DNA of 64,000 nucleotides from Lampris incognitus. Lineage: Eukaryota > Chordata > Actinopteri > Lampriformes > Lampridae. A model generated the notes under the pieces. The model saw nothing but the letters and a program-made list of their open reading frames with translations, was not told where the DNA came from and did not search any database. The DNA lies in the NCBI RefSeq assembly GCF_029633865.1, contig NC_079212.1, forward strand, positions 150,165,599 through 150,229,598, given 5' to 3'. Made by a program: the position numbers and the translations under genes. This document shows, one piece after another, positions 48,880 through 58,413 of this stretch; the first letter of the stretch is position 1; each line of letters opens with the position of its first letter.

Positions 48880-51800
48880 GTACTTTCGGCTGCTCCTGTT
48901 AGGGGTCCCCACAGCGGATCATCCGTTTCCATCTCTTCCTGTCCTCTGCATCTTCCTCTGTCACACCAGCCACCTGCATGTCCTCCCTCACCACATCCAT
49001 AAACCTCCTCTTTGGCCTTCCTCTTCTCCTCTTCCCTGGCAGCTCCATATTCAGCATCCTTCTCCCAGTATACCCAGCATCTCTTCTCCACACATGTCCA
49101 AACCATCTCAATCTTGTCTCTCTTGCTTTGTCTCCAAACCGTCCAACCTGAGCTGTCCCTCTAATATACTATAGTGACATATCGATAGTGATACATACAC
49201 CAGCTCTGCGTGTGTGTGCTCCACTATAGTGACGTATCGATAGTGATACATACACCAGCTCTGCTGTGCTCACTTCACTATAGTGACGTATCGATAGTGA
49301 TACATACACCAGCTCTGCTGTGTTTGCTCCACTATAGTGACGTATCGATAGTGATACATACACCAGCTCTGCTGTGCTCACTTCACTATAGTGACGTATC
49401 GATAGTGATACATACACCAGCTCTGCTGTGCTCACTTCACTATAGTGACGTATCGATAGTGATACATACACCAGCTCTGCTGTGTTTGCTCCACTATGGT
49501 GACATATCGATAGTGATACATACACCAGCTCTGCTGTGTTTGCTCCACTATGGTGACATATCGATAGTGATACATACACCAGCTCTGCGTGTGTGTGCTC
49601 CACTATAGTGACGTATCGATAGTGATATATACACCAGCTCTGCTGTGCTCACTTCACTATAGTGACGTATCGATAGTGATACATACACCAGCTCTGCTGT
49701 GTTTGCTCCACTATGGTGACATATCGATAGTGATACATACACCAGCTCTGCTGTGTTTGCTCCACTATGGTGACATATCGATAGTGATACATACACCAGC
49801 TCTGCGTGTGTGTGCTCCACTATAGTGACGTATCGATAGTGATATATACACCAGCTCTGCTGTGCTCACTTCACTATAGTGACGTATCGATAGTGATATA
49901 TACACCAGCTCTGCTGTGTTTGCTCCACTATAGTGACGTATCGATAGTGATATATACACCAGCTCTGCTGTGCTCACTTCACTATGGTGACATATCGATA
50001 GTCAACTAAAACAAAGTCTTGATGCATGCATAATAATACAGGTAAGGAAATCACAGAAGGTTGAATCAGTTCATCTGGACACAGAAACATTTCATCATCA
50101 TCTAAGTGACCTCCTCCATCTCAACTGACCGCAGGTGTCCCACCCTTATAAACAATACTGTGTCTGCCGGTGTCCCCACCCTTATAAACAATACAGCGAC
50201 TGCAGATATTCCCACCCTTATAAACAATACAGTGACTGCAGGTGTCCCCACCCTTATAAACAATACAGTGGCTGCAGGTGTCCCCACCCTTATAAACAAT
50301 ACAGTGGCTGCAGGTGTCCCCACCCTTATAAACAATACAGTGACTGCAGGTGTCCCCACCCTTATAAACAATACAGTGGCTGCAGGTGTCCCCACCCTTA
50401 TAAACAATACAGTGGCTGCAGGTGTCCCCACCCTTATAAACAATACAATGGCTGCAGGTGTCCCACCCTTATAAACAATACAGTGTCTGCCGGTGTCCCC
50501 ACCCTTATAAACAATACAGTGACTTCAGGTGTCCCCACCCTTACACACAATACAATGGCTGCAAGTGTCCCCACCGTTATAAACAATACAGTGACTGCAG
50601 GTGTCCCCACCCTTATAAACAATACAGTGACTGCAGGTGTCCCCACCCTTATAAACAATATAGTGACTTCAGATGTCCCCACCCTTACACACAATACAAT
50701 GGCTGCAAGTGTCCCCACCCTTATAAACGATACAGTGACTGCAGGTATCCCCACCCTTATAAACAATACAGTGTCTGCAGGTATCCCCACCCTTATAAAA
50801 AATACAGTGTCTGCAGGTATCCCCACCCTTATAAACAATATAGTGACTGCAGGTGTCCCACCCTTATAATCAATACAGTAGCATAACGACTCAAACCAAC
50901 GGCCAGTTTCATATGCACATACGGGTGTGACCATTAACTAGAGTTACAATTGCCATGTGTACTATTCACAGAGGATAGGGAAATGTTGCAATCAAAGCAT
51001 TTTAAGATGATGACAGATGTGCTCTCAGCCCCCCCCCCCCCTCGGTTCAGGGATGGACGTTTCCTCTTCATATAGATGGCCTCTTTGACTCCCTGTTCAA
51101 ACCAGCATTCCTCCCTATCAAGGATGTGCACATCCTCATCCCCCCATATTCCTGTTTGTGTCGGGGACCTGATCCTTGGGGGGGACCAACTTCTGGTGCA
51201 GTGTGTTTTGGGGTTTGAAAGCAACTGAGACGCGGTGTTTGGGAAATATGCGTCTCAATTTTTCCGACACTCCCGCCACATACAGAATCACCACTGGTTT
51301 ACACTTAGACAGATGTTGTGCTCCATTGGATGATGAGAGTCAACCCTTAAGTACTGATCAGTATGTGTTTGTTTACGGTAAACATCAACAATCAAATGTC
51401 CCCCATCACTAACTGCAATTTCACAGTATAAGAAGACTAACCTGTCATTTTGACATATCTGTCAAAAATTGGTCCACCCCAAGGATCGGGTCCCCCGGCA
51501 CAAACAGAGCAATATAGTGTAGCTGTTAAGTGCCAGGAGGATTGTTGTGACTTGTACATTGGGGAAACTAAACAGACGCTGGCCAAGAGGATGGCACGAC
51601 ATCTAACTAACACGTCAGGCCAGGACTCCACAATCTGCACCATCTACAGACCAGGACTCCACAGTCTACACCATCTACAGACCAGGACTCCACAGTCTAC
51701 ACCATCTAAAGGCCAGGACTCCACAGTCTACACAAGTGTTTCTCAAACCAGTCCTCAAGGACCCCCTATCCTGCAGATTTTCATTGTAACCCTGCATATG

Positions 51801-54800
51801 TAGCTCTGCTTGTACTTACTCCACCAATCATCTCATAACACTTAATTATGCAGGGTGTGCAAACTCTGACATTCATTGCTGATTGGTTGAATAACTACAA
51901 ACAGGAACCTATTCAGGGTTGCGAAGAAAATCTGCAGGATAGGGAGTCCTTGAGGACTGGGTTGAGAAACACTGGTCTACACCATCCTTGATAGGGAGGA
52001 ATGCTGGGTTGAACAGGGAGTCAAAGAGGCCATCTATGTGAAGAGGGAACAACCATCCCTGAACCGGGAGGGGGGCAGGCTAAGAGTACAGCTGTCACCA
52101 TCTTACAATGCTGTGATTGCAACTATTCCCCAACCCTCTGTGAATAGTACACATGGCCACTGAAACTGTAGAACGAGCGGGATTTCACTCCTACCTAAAA
52201 CGACCACGGGCGGTCAAAATGGCGGCCAGGTTTTAAACTCTACATTCTGTCAAGACAAATACTCAATGGCGATATTAATGCATTGCATATGTTCGTAAGT
52301 CTCTTAGGAAACGACTGACACTAAAATTGAACATTTTAACAACTATAATACTATTTTTAAACAGTTTAGACTTCAGAGACATGGTCGAACTTGAATAGCA
52401 GAATTGAAAAAGTGAAAAATATCACCTGAAAAACAAAACGGAAAACACATAATGCTAATCTAACAAAGGCAACAAGACCTATAAAACATGAAATGTAAAA
52501 AAAGGACCGAAAATAAATGTTAAAACAGTCCCATACAATGACCGGAACTTAAAAACTACTAGAACGACCACGGGCGGCCATTTTGACTGCCACGGTTTTT
52601 AATAAACATAGTGCCCAGATGAACTGATTCACCTGTCTGTGAAAACAACGGAAAGGTTTATTTCTGCACTCTGCACCATGGCACTACTGCCTTCCTGTTT
52701 CATTTGTCATTCCTTGTACTATATATTCCTGAAGATTGTTGTGTGTTGTTCTATGTAAGAGAGCCACTAAAGCAGAGTCAGATTCCATGTGTGTGCAGAC
52801 ACACGTGGCCAAATAAAGATGATGGTGATTCTGAAGTGCTGAGGTGTGTAAGCTCTGCACGGTGCAACATGCCTCCCACAACAGCACATCAACAGACAGC
52901 ATCCTGCCTATAAATATGTCTTTTTATTTGCTTGGTCATCGTCATCATCTATGCTGAAGTAACCTTACATTAATGCAAATACCATACAGAACCAGAAATA
53001 AAAAGCACATCACAAAGAGGGAGATATGACATTACAGTGGACAACAGGGGGAGCCAGGGTATAGATTCTGGGCTGGAGTGAATCTTAACTTGAGTTGTTG
53101 ATCTTAAATAGAATACTTCAAAGTACTTTTTTCCAATCCAACTAACTTGATTAATCATCAGAATAATTAATAGATTACCAAAACAGCCATAATGACAGCT
53201 CTAAATGTCAATACTGTCATGTAGTCTATGTAAACCAGTGAGTCTCAAAGTGTGCGGCGCCCCCCTGGGGGGCACAGAGGCATGACGGGGGGGCGCGTGT
53301 GACGAGGGTGGTGGTGAATGTAGTGTGGAACTACTGTTTTGACGTGGGAATCTTTTTCACGGTGGAACAATCAACAGAAGGTGTTTTCATGAGGGAGAAA
53401 ATGAGCTGTGTGTCTGTGATTATAGCAAATCAGCAAATTAGATTTACTTTAGTCTTTTTAATCTCTTGTTTAATTGCACAATGCAAACAACACAAGAAGA
53501 GGTATTCACATAAGAACCAAATATGGAGTTATCGTGTGAAAGCCTCGGCATACCAGTCTCTGAATTGGAAATCTTTTTCATAAGTTGAAAAACACAACAG
53601 AAGCATCTTTCATCTTGTTTGCTGCAACTGTCTTTCCTTCACTGTGCCACATCACTGCTGTTCTTCCTCGCTGTGTCAACGAGTGGTCAAAGTTATACTG
53701 CCATCATCTTTCCAAGAATCTCAGATCATCTGAAGGCACGGCTTCTGTCATGATTCTAGCTACCTCTTTCCCAACTTCTAATTCATCAGCATTCATTATT
53801 TTCTCTTCTTTGTTTTTAGGACTGCACCTGTTGATTTGATTGGTTGATGTATTTTTGGTGGGACTCTAGTGGGCTATCAGGAAGGAAGTATACAGATTGT
53901 CCTAAAATTATCTGTTTTGCTAGCTAATTAGATCAACTTGAGTACAAGAATCAACCTCCTTTGTAGCGGTGTGTACTTGTAATTCTCAGTCCTTGAACAG
54001 TAAAAATATGGTTTTATCAGGGAAAAGTTGGTGCTGAATATTTCTCACAGAGCTAAGAGACACGCTGCTGCAGTGTTTGCCATCTTGTTTCCACTTCTAG
54101 ACAGGTTTAATAGTTTAACAGCAGGGGGCAGTGACATCACTTACTGTGGAGTTGTATGTTGGGGGTGATCTGTAGTTTCTGCTCTGTCTTCAGATATGAC
54201 CACATCAGACCCCCGGGCAGGAGCGGAGCCACAGCGGAACAGAGCACTGGAAGTGGAGCAGGAGGAGGAGCCAGGGGCCGCCAGGGAGCTAGAAGGGGTG
54301 TGATCCTGAGGGACAGAGGTATGACCAGCCACCAGTTAATCACATTCAAGCTGGGACTCTGGGTCAGGGGCCAAACCCAAGCCTCGCCCAACCAGCCCAC
54401 ATCTCATGAGCTCAAGTTCACTGTGAGATAAATGTGGAGAGCACTTATTGAGAATGGCATGTGCCCAGCAACTGCAGGCTGGATCAATCAGTGAACTATG
54501 GGGGGCGCTTTAGATGACAACAACAATGAACAGTGGTGTATTTTGAAGGAAAAAAAAAGAAAAAAAAGAAGCAGCTCTAGGAAAGGTTAACATTGATGCT
54601 GCTATAGAGTTAGTTTTATCAAAGACATTTGTGAAGATGACAACCACCGTATACAGACAAGATAACTAGCTACATGGACCGACTGGCTAGCCACAGCAGT
54701 CTTTATTAGTAGACAGGCCCTCCAGTTCTACGTCAAGGGGTTTCTGCTGATTAATCCTGATCCAATCACCTGCAAGGTAATTTTGGTTCTGCCCACTGAT

Positions 54801-55182
54801 GACACCCCTAACAAATGAATGTCTATTGAGCCTTAAAATACTGAGCCAAGTAGAATTGTGGGTTGCCTTTGCGAGGCTAACCTCATATCCAAGCACATAC
54901 CCCTTAAGCTAAGGAGAAACTGTAACAAACAAGGTTTTTTATTCTGTTTTTTTTCTTTCTTTTTTTTTCTTTCTCTGTGCTTCTCTGTCTCTGACTTTGT
55001 CTTTCCGTCTCTCTTTGTCTCTGGCTCAGTGCTGGGTTCTGACAGTCTGTGCTGTGGGTCTGTAGAGGGCTCCGGGTCAGATGTCACGGTACCAGCAGGT
55101 CCAGAGCAGCTTCAGGACCACAGCAGAGCCCCACTGTCGTACGTGGAGGCGATCCGAACTGGCCTGGACGCCTCTGGACAGG
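30426..55182 (+). CDS. mkrn2: Makorin-2, E3 ubiquitin ligase (5' four coding exons; gene continues right)
   Basis: Coding exons are 30426-30451, 37185-37313, 54194-54318 and 55030-55182, for 433 nt or 144 complete codons. Makorins are C3H zinc-finger RING-type ubiquitin ligases that bind RNA. The start MSTKQVTC is typical of makorin-2. Exons 1 and 2 build the first finger (C-X7-C-X5-C-X3-H: Cys in exon 1, then [16 protein letters not shown]). The second finger starts [15 protein letters not shown] in exon 2 and gains its last His from exon 3 (RYDH), which validates the splice. Exon 3 ends near VILRDR and exon 4 holds [12 protein letters not shown], both conserved. The third finger, makorin Cys-His motif and RING must lie beyond 64000. 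Introns are 6.7 kb, 16.9 kb, 0.7 kb and over 8.8 kb, mostly tandem repeats and transposons. Confidence 0.93.
30612..31755. repeat. 52-bp minisatellite in mkrn2 intron 1, 22 units
   Basis: The unit contains GGACTAGCTAACCTCAGCCC then GGGGTGCTCTGTGTTCACAT and AGTCTGGCTTCA (52 bp). Units are nearly identical, much more uniform than the other arrays, which suggests recent expansion or frequent homogenisation. It begins about 160 nt after the exon 1 donor. Confidence 0.97.
31890..37180. repeat. 31-bp minisatellite in mkrn2 intron 1, about 170 units
   Basis: The unit is ACATGGACTGTGGGTTTTTA followed by GTACAGTAAAT (31 bp), with GTACAG/GGACAG/GTTCAG/GAACAG variants. The last unit runs straight into the exon 2 acceptor (ACTGTGGGTTGCAG at 37171-37184). 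A 63-unit block is duplicated (offset 1953 bp), as is a 12-unit block (offset 372 bp). Confidence 0.98.
37185..37313 (+). CDS. mkrn2: mkrn2 coding exon 2 (C3H zinc fingers)
   Basis: 129 nt, acceptor GGGTTGCAG|GTATTTCC, donor GTTGCAG|GTACCT, phase 2 on both sides. It encodes the rest of finger 1 and most of finger 2. The acceptor is embedded in the last unit of the 31-bp minisatellite. Confidence 0.93.
37575..39440. repeat. 79-bp satellite-like array in mkrn2 intron 2, about 24 units
   Basis: The unit includes GGATCAGAGACAGACAGTGT, a short (AC)n run, CATCTTATCTATCACAGTGT and GACATGAGTTACTATGTGAT. The internal CA run varies in length, so units range around 71-80 bp. Confidence 0.95.
39488..46712. 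repeat. 40-bp minisatellite in mkrn2 intron 2, about 180 units
   Basis: The unit is GACTGTGATGATAACATCAA followed by CACGGTGATGATGACATGTA (40 bp), unrelated to the 40-bp array at 17985. Higher-order structure is clear: a marker variant AACATTGAAATGGTGGTGAT recurs at about 41511, 41785, 42337, 44144 and 45609. The minus strand is free of stops over long stretches, which explains the many short frames there. Confidence 0.97.
46955..47425 (-). mobile_element. tRNA-derived SINE
   Basis: On the minus strand the element starts near 47420 with a tRNA-like head. Its A box is within GGGTGGTGTAGCGGTCTATT and its B box within GGCTGGATCGAATCCCCATG. A conserved body follows (CAACTGGCCATGTCTGTGGG among others), and the end near 46955 is a TAAATAAATAA-type tail. 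The structure and tail are those of a fish tRNA-SINE. Confidence 0.8.
47560..47840 (+). mobile_element. tRNA-derived SINE (DANA/V-SINE-like)
   Basis: Starts GGGCAGCACGGTGGCCCACT with an A box through GGTTAGCACTG and a B box GGGTTCAAACCCC (47614-47626). It is followed by the core GGAGTTTGCATGTTCTCCCC and GTGGGTTTCCTCCGGGTGCT, shared by DANA-type fish SINEs, ending in AATAAAGTGGC. Confidence 0.85.
47841..48235. other. No recognisable feature
   Basis: AT-rich intronic sequence with short A runs (48001, 48100-48160). No open frame or known repeat was recognised. Confidence 0.4.
48236..48630. repeat. 20-bp minisatellite, about 20 units
   Basis: Unit CATCATCTAACGTGGACCTC, with TATCATCTAA, AATCATTTAA and ATGTGGACC variants. 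Lies in mkrn2 intron 2. Confidence 0.95.
48846..49151 (-). mobile_element. RTE-type LINE 3' end with (TAG)n tail
   Basis: The minus strand encodes [34 protein letters not shown] and a [13 protein letters not shown] ending, the C-terminal tail of RTE-group reverse transcriptases. A stop and a short (TAG)n run follow (CTA/TAC on the plus strand, 48846-48880), which fits the simple-repeat tail of RTE elements. Confidence 0.8.
49163..50001. repeat. 54-bp minisatellite with internal palindromes, about 15 units
   Basis: The unit contains CACTATAGTGACGTATCGAT, then AGTGATACATACACCAGCTC and TGCTGTGCTCACTT. It includes the palindromes ACTATAGT and TATCGATA and is open on both strands over long distances. 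It lies between a LINE fragment and a Penelope relic. Confidence 0.95.
50002..51437 (-). mobile_element. Penelope-like retroelement relic, internally deleted
   Basis: The minus strand reads from 51437 leftward: [19 protein letters not shown] and [19 protein letters not shown] (end of the reverse transcriptase), [12 protein letters not shown] and [13 protein letters not shown] (linker). It then jumps to [20 protein letters not shown] and [10 protein letters not shown] (C-terminal part of the GIY-YIG endonuclease module). The GIY-YIG core itself is missing. The non-coding 3' part carries a 36-bp array (50137-50880) and a tail at about 50050-50135. Several frame changes show decay. Confidence 0.8.
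50137..50880. repeat. 36-bp minisatellite within the Penelope 3' region, about 20 units
   Basis: The unit is ACCCTTATAAACAATACAGT followed by GACTGCAGGTGTCCCC (36 bp). It is a multiple of three, so it gives periodic peptides in several frames with no coding meaning. Confidence 0.93.
51438..52180 (+). mobile_element. Penelope-like retroelement relic with GIY-YIG domain (plus orientation)
   Basis: Contains the linker [16 protein letters not shown], then [20 protein letters not shown] (GIY-YIG nuclease start) and [11 protein letters not shown]. After a short degenerate tandem stretch and a MITE insertion (51734-51974) it continues [29 protein letters not shown] and SPSYNAV. It lies head-to-head with the minus-strand copy at 51437. 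A tail motif CAGATGAACTGATTCA at about 52616 suggests the element once reached about 52640. Confidence 0.8.
51734..51974. mobile_element. Non-autonomous hAT-type MITE
   Basis: A 241-bp insertion with long terminal inverted repeats of about 49 bp (AGTGTTTCTCAAACCAGTCC on the left against CAGTGTTTCTCAACCCAGTC at the inverted right end). It is flanked by the 8-bp direct duplication GTCTACAC (51726-51733 and 51975-51982). The 8-bp duplication and CAGTG end fit the hAT superfamily. There is no coding capacity. Confidence 0.9.
52181..52605. mobile_element. Unclassified inverted-repeat element in Penelope tail
   Basis: The stretch is bounded by related ends: AACGACCACGGGCGGTCAAA near 52199 and AACGACCACGGGCGGCCATT near 52562, each also containing a partly inverted GTCAAAATGGC/GCCATTTTGAC. 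The interior is AT-rich and non-coding. It separates Penelope coding sequence from a Penelope tail motif, so it looks inserted. I cannot name the superfamily or find a certain target duplication. Confidence 0.45.
52641..54193. other. mkrn2 intron 2 end, with small transposon remnants
   Basis: About 52700-52835 ends TGGCCAAATAAAGATGATGG and GATTCTG, resembling the 3' end of a fish LINE with a GATTCT tail. About 53233-53290 (CAGTGAGTCTCAAAGTGTGC and a C/G-run block) resembles a hAT end. The rest shows no gene; open frames at 53299-53839 are short and unrecognised. Confidence 0.4.
54194..54318 (+). CDS. mkrn2: mkrn2 coding exon 3
   Basis: 125 nt, acceptor CTGTCTTCAG|ATATGACC, donor GACAGAG|GTATGA. 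It supplies YDH to complete finger 2, then a Gly/Arg-rich linker ([18 protein letters not shown]) and VILRDR. Confidence 0.9.
54319..55029. other. mkrn2: mkrn2 intron 3
   Basis: 711-bp intron with GT and AG ends. There is an A-rich run at 54549-54570, and a strong T/C tract at 54935-55025 serves the exon 4 acceptor. No other feature is recognised. Confidence 0.7.
55030..55182 (+). CDS. mkrn2: mkrn2 coding exon 4
   Basis: 153 nt, acceptor CTCTGGCTCAG|TGCTGG after a long T/C-rich tract, donor GGACAGG|GTGAGA. It encodes [16 protein letters not shown] and [16 protein letters not shown], the conserved linker before the third C3H finger. Phase 1 at both ends. Confidence 0.88.
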
Positions 55183-55890
55183 GTGAGAACTCGGGTGGAG
55201 GATGTGTGGGTCGTTTTACTGAAGGTCAACAGGTTGAATCCAGATGTGGGGGACACTCATGATTTGACTCGAGTCACACTAGAGTCCCACATTTGACAAC
55301 TTGTGACATGCTCGGCTATAATAGATGAAACTCAGCCTGACCCTGACTCAGTATTCATGACTTGAGACTTGACTTTAGACAGATGACTTGAAATGACTTG
55401 TCGAGGAAAAGTAATATTTTAATTTTTCTTTCAGTTCTAGGTTTTTTTCTTGTAGCTCTAGATATTGATTATGAAAAGAGAAGCTATGTGTAGAAACATG
55501 ATGGAGTGACTTTTAGTGCAGAGCACATTAACCTGGGAAATAGCTGCAAGCTAAGCAGATCCCATCAGACTGGCTAGTAATGGAGGGAAAACTTCTAAAA
55601 AATGTAAAATGTGGATATGATTGTTATTCGTCAAGCGGCCAAGAGGAGAAGAGCAGTATGTAGGACCTGTGGTTTAAAAGAAAAAAAGGGATGCAACAAC
55701 TACAACATCCAACCTCATCCATCGTGTCAAAAACCTGACAGGCAGGTAGTGTTTTTCATTGGCTAGGCAACATTAGTACTTCACAAATGGATTTTTAATG
55801 CTCCTTGGCTAGACTGACCCTGGCTTTACCACTGTGTTTGACTTTAATCATAGTAATTATATTCCATTCCCTATATTCAAAGTGACCTCT
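55183..55890. other. mkrn2 intron 4, first part
   Basis: No repeat or gene recognised. Part of the intron that continues to the right edge of the window; the next expected exon (third C3H finger) is not found. Confidence 0.5.
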
Positions 55891-55899
55891 CCAGTCAGA

Positions 55900-56348
55900 A
55901 TTATAGATTATATTAATGTGTGTGAAGTAGGCTAAATCATTAGAATTATAGACTATATTAATGTGTGTAAAGTAGGCTAAATAATTAGAATTATAGACTA
56001 TATTAATGTGTGTAAAGTAGGCTAGATCATTAGAATTATAGACTATATTAATATGTGTAAAGTAGGCTAGATCATTAGAATTATAGACTATATTAATGTG
56101 TGTAAAGTAGGCTAAATAATTAGAATTATAGACTATATTAATGTGTGTAAAGTAGGCTAGATCATTAGAATTATAGACTATATTAATATGTGTAAAGTAG
56201 GCTAGATCATTAGAATTATAGATTATATTAATGTGTGTAAAGTAGGCTAGATCATTAGAATTATAGATTATATTAATGTGTGTAAAGTAGGCTAGATCAT
56301 TAGAAATATAGACTATATTAATGTGTGTAAAGTAAGCTACATCATTAG
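55900..56348. repeat. 45-bp minisatellite, 10 units
   Basis: The unit is AGAATTATAGACTATATTAA followed by TGTGTGTAAAGTAGGCTAGA and TCATT (45 bp, divisible by three). The minus strand therefore reads as a 15-residue periodic peptide (DLAYFTHINIVYNSN), which I treat as non-coding. Confidence 0.95.
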
Positions 56349-57099
56349 ACTTGCTTGACCTGAGCAAAGACCTCATTTACTGGACTCTTAACAGTCCAGG
56401 ATTCATCTGTTGTCTGCAGATTGCTTGTTTCCATGGTCTATATATTTGAACCCCTTTGGTTCTCCTTGTCCACTCTGTCCTGTTGTTTATTTGTTGAGCA
56501 TCAGTGATGTGTCAGTTCTGCCTTGGTGTTTGTATGTTTTGTTTGTGTAAGAGTTTTATACATACTGGCTGCAAACTAATTTCCCTGTAAGGGCTGTAAA
56601 GGACAATGAAGATACTCTGACTTTTGTTGTAACATAGGTATAGTATATGTAGTATGTAGTTGTGAGGCGGCTGGTAGGTGAATATATAGTGTAGACTTTT
56701 GGTATATAAGATAGTATAGTGTAATATAGTGGGAGTATATTGCATAGTATATGGGCATGATGGGTTGTGATATGATATATGGTGTTGTGTATGAGCAGTA
56801 TAGTATAATATATGGGCATAGGTTGTTGATTATTCAACCATAACACCACTCCGTATACTAGTGACCTACCTGTTGTGCATAGATGCTTGCCTCCAATGTC
56901 CTGTTGTTGTTCCATTTATGTCTTCTGTTTTTTTGTTTGGTTTGGTTTTGTTTTGTTTTTTCTTTTCTGTGTGAGTGATGTGTGCTCACTTGTGGAGTTG
57001 GCGTAACGTGGGCAACACTCAGCTGGCTAGAGCCTAACGGGACCGTGGACTGGCGGTTATAAAAATCCCACACATCCCTGGCTCATAAGTACCTAACAA
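56349..57099. other. AT-rich intronic stretch
   Basis: 56640-56830 is a degenerate TATAG/TATGG-rich simple-sequence region. 56920-56970 is T-rich. No gene is recognised; the last 100 bases may be the 5' UTR of the LINE that follows. Confidence 0.4.
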
Positions 57100-57604
57100 G
57101 TGGGCAGTCCGGACTCCCAATCTGACCATCACTTGGGTACAACCTGTGGCGGATCCCATCGTCTTCATTTTTGTGTTGCCATGGAACTAGATCCTCCCAG
57201 GCCAAGCAGTGTGGACCAGCGTCGCAACCTGATCAACACTTTAATCAAGGCTTTAGCGAACGACTCCGAGAATTTTTCAAGGACCATGCTCCCCCCCCCC
57301 CCCCACACACACACTAAGTCCATTGGCGATGCTGTGGAGTGACAGGAGCTGGCAATGATCATCCTGGAAGCTCCTAGCTCCAAAGGCACACAATTGGTGG
57401 CAAGGATCTGATGGTCATCTCTACATGAAACCAGGAAACTTTGTGTGGATTCGGCAGCAATCTTGCGACGGAGCCCCCCAATCAGGGTAAGGCCCTAGAA
57501 AATGTGGGCTAAAAACAGCTGTTTCCCATGTCTCCTGACTGGAATACCGCGTCCAGTGGGAAATCCATTTCTTGCGGGCGAAATAAGGAAGTTTTTACAC
57601 TACT

Positions 57605-58335
57605 GACTTTTGGAACCTGGAACATTAGGACTCTTCTTGATCTTGATCGGAGTGACTCTGATAGACCAGAATGACGAACTGCCCTTATTGCACAACAACT
57701 TTCTCGTTTCAACATTGATCTTGCGGCTCTCCAAGAGACAAGACTTGCAGATGAAGGCCAACTCGAAAAAAAAGGTCTTGGATACACGTTGATATGGAAA
57801 GGATTACCAGAAACCGACTGCTGAACTCATGGAGTCGGCTTTGCGATTACATCCAAACTTGTCTATGACCTTGAGTCTAACACCTGTCTGCATTAACGAA
57901 TGCATTATGTTCACCAGATTACCATTCAAAATGGATACTTCCTGACTGCCATCAGCGCTTATGCTCCAACTCTTGATGCTGACGATGAGGCGAAAACAGC
58001 TTTCTACAACACCCTATCAAGAACTATTTCCACCGTTCCAGCAGCTGACAAGCTCATCGTTATGGGTGACTCCAACGCTTGCATTGGCAGAGACAGTACA
58101 ACATGGAGCAACATCATTGGGAAGCACGGAGTCGGTAAATGCAATTCAAACAGAAGCCTTCTCCTTGGCCTCTGTGCGGAATATGGCCTCATCATCACAA
58201 ATACTATCTTCCAACTCAAAATGAGCAAGAAAACTACTTGGATGCATCCACGATCCCACCACTGGCATCTCATTGACTGTGATTGTACGCAAGGACCAAG
58301 CCAATGTCCATGTCACCAAGGCACTCCCGCATGCT
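57605..58335 (+). pseudogene. LINE AP-endonuclease domain
   Basis: FGTWNIRTL at about 57608, DLAALQETRLADEGQL (catalytic Glu in QETRL), then in another frame SAYAPTLDADDE, VMGDSNACIGRD (GD.N motif) and a conserved GLIITNTIFQ stretch. Stops at about 57823 and 57895 and a frame change near the HWHLID motif break it. Confidence 0.85.
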
Positions 58336-58413
58336 GATGATTGTTGGACCGATCATGAGCTGGTCATCTCCAAGCTCCATCTGTGACTCAAACCCAAGCC
58401 TAGACGCCCTGCC

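Noticed and set aside
48236-50880. Possible CRISPR-like spaced repeats
   Set aside because: Units are contiguous without unique spacers, in a eukaryotic context; they are minisatellites.
55795-56376. Minus-strand frame of 193 codons with a 15-residue repeat
   Set aside because: The 45-bp unit is divisible by three, so a periodic frame is automatic; it lies inside mkrn2 intron 4 and has no homology that I recognise.
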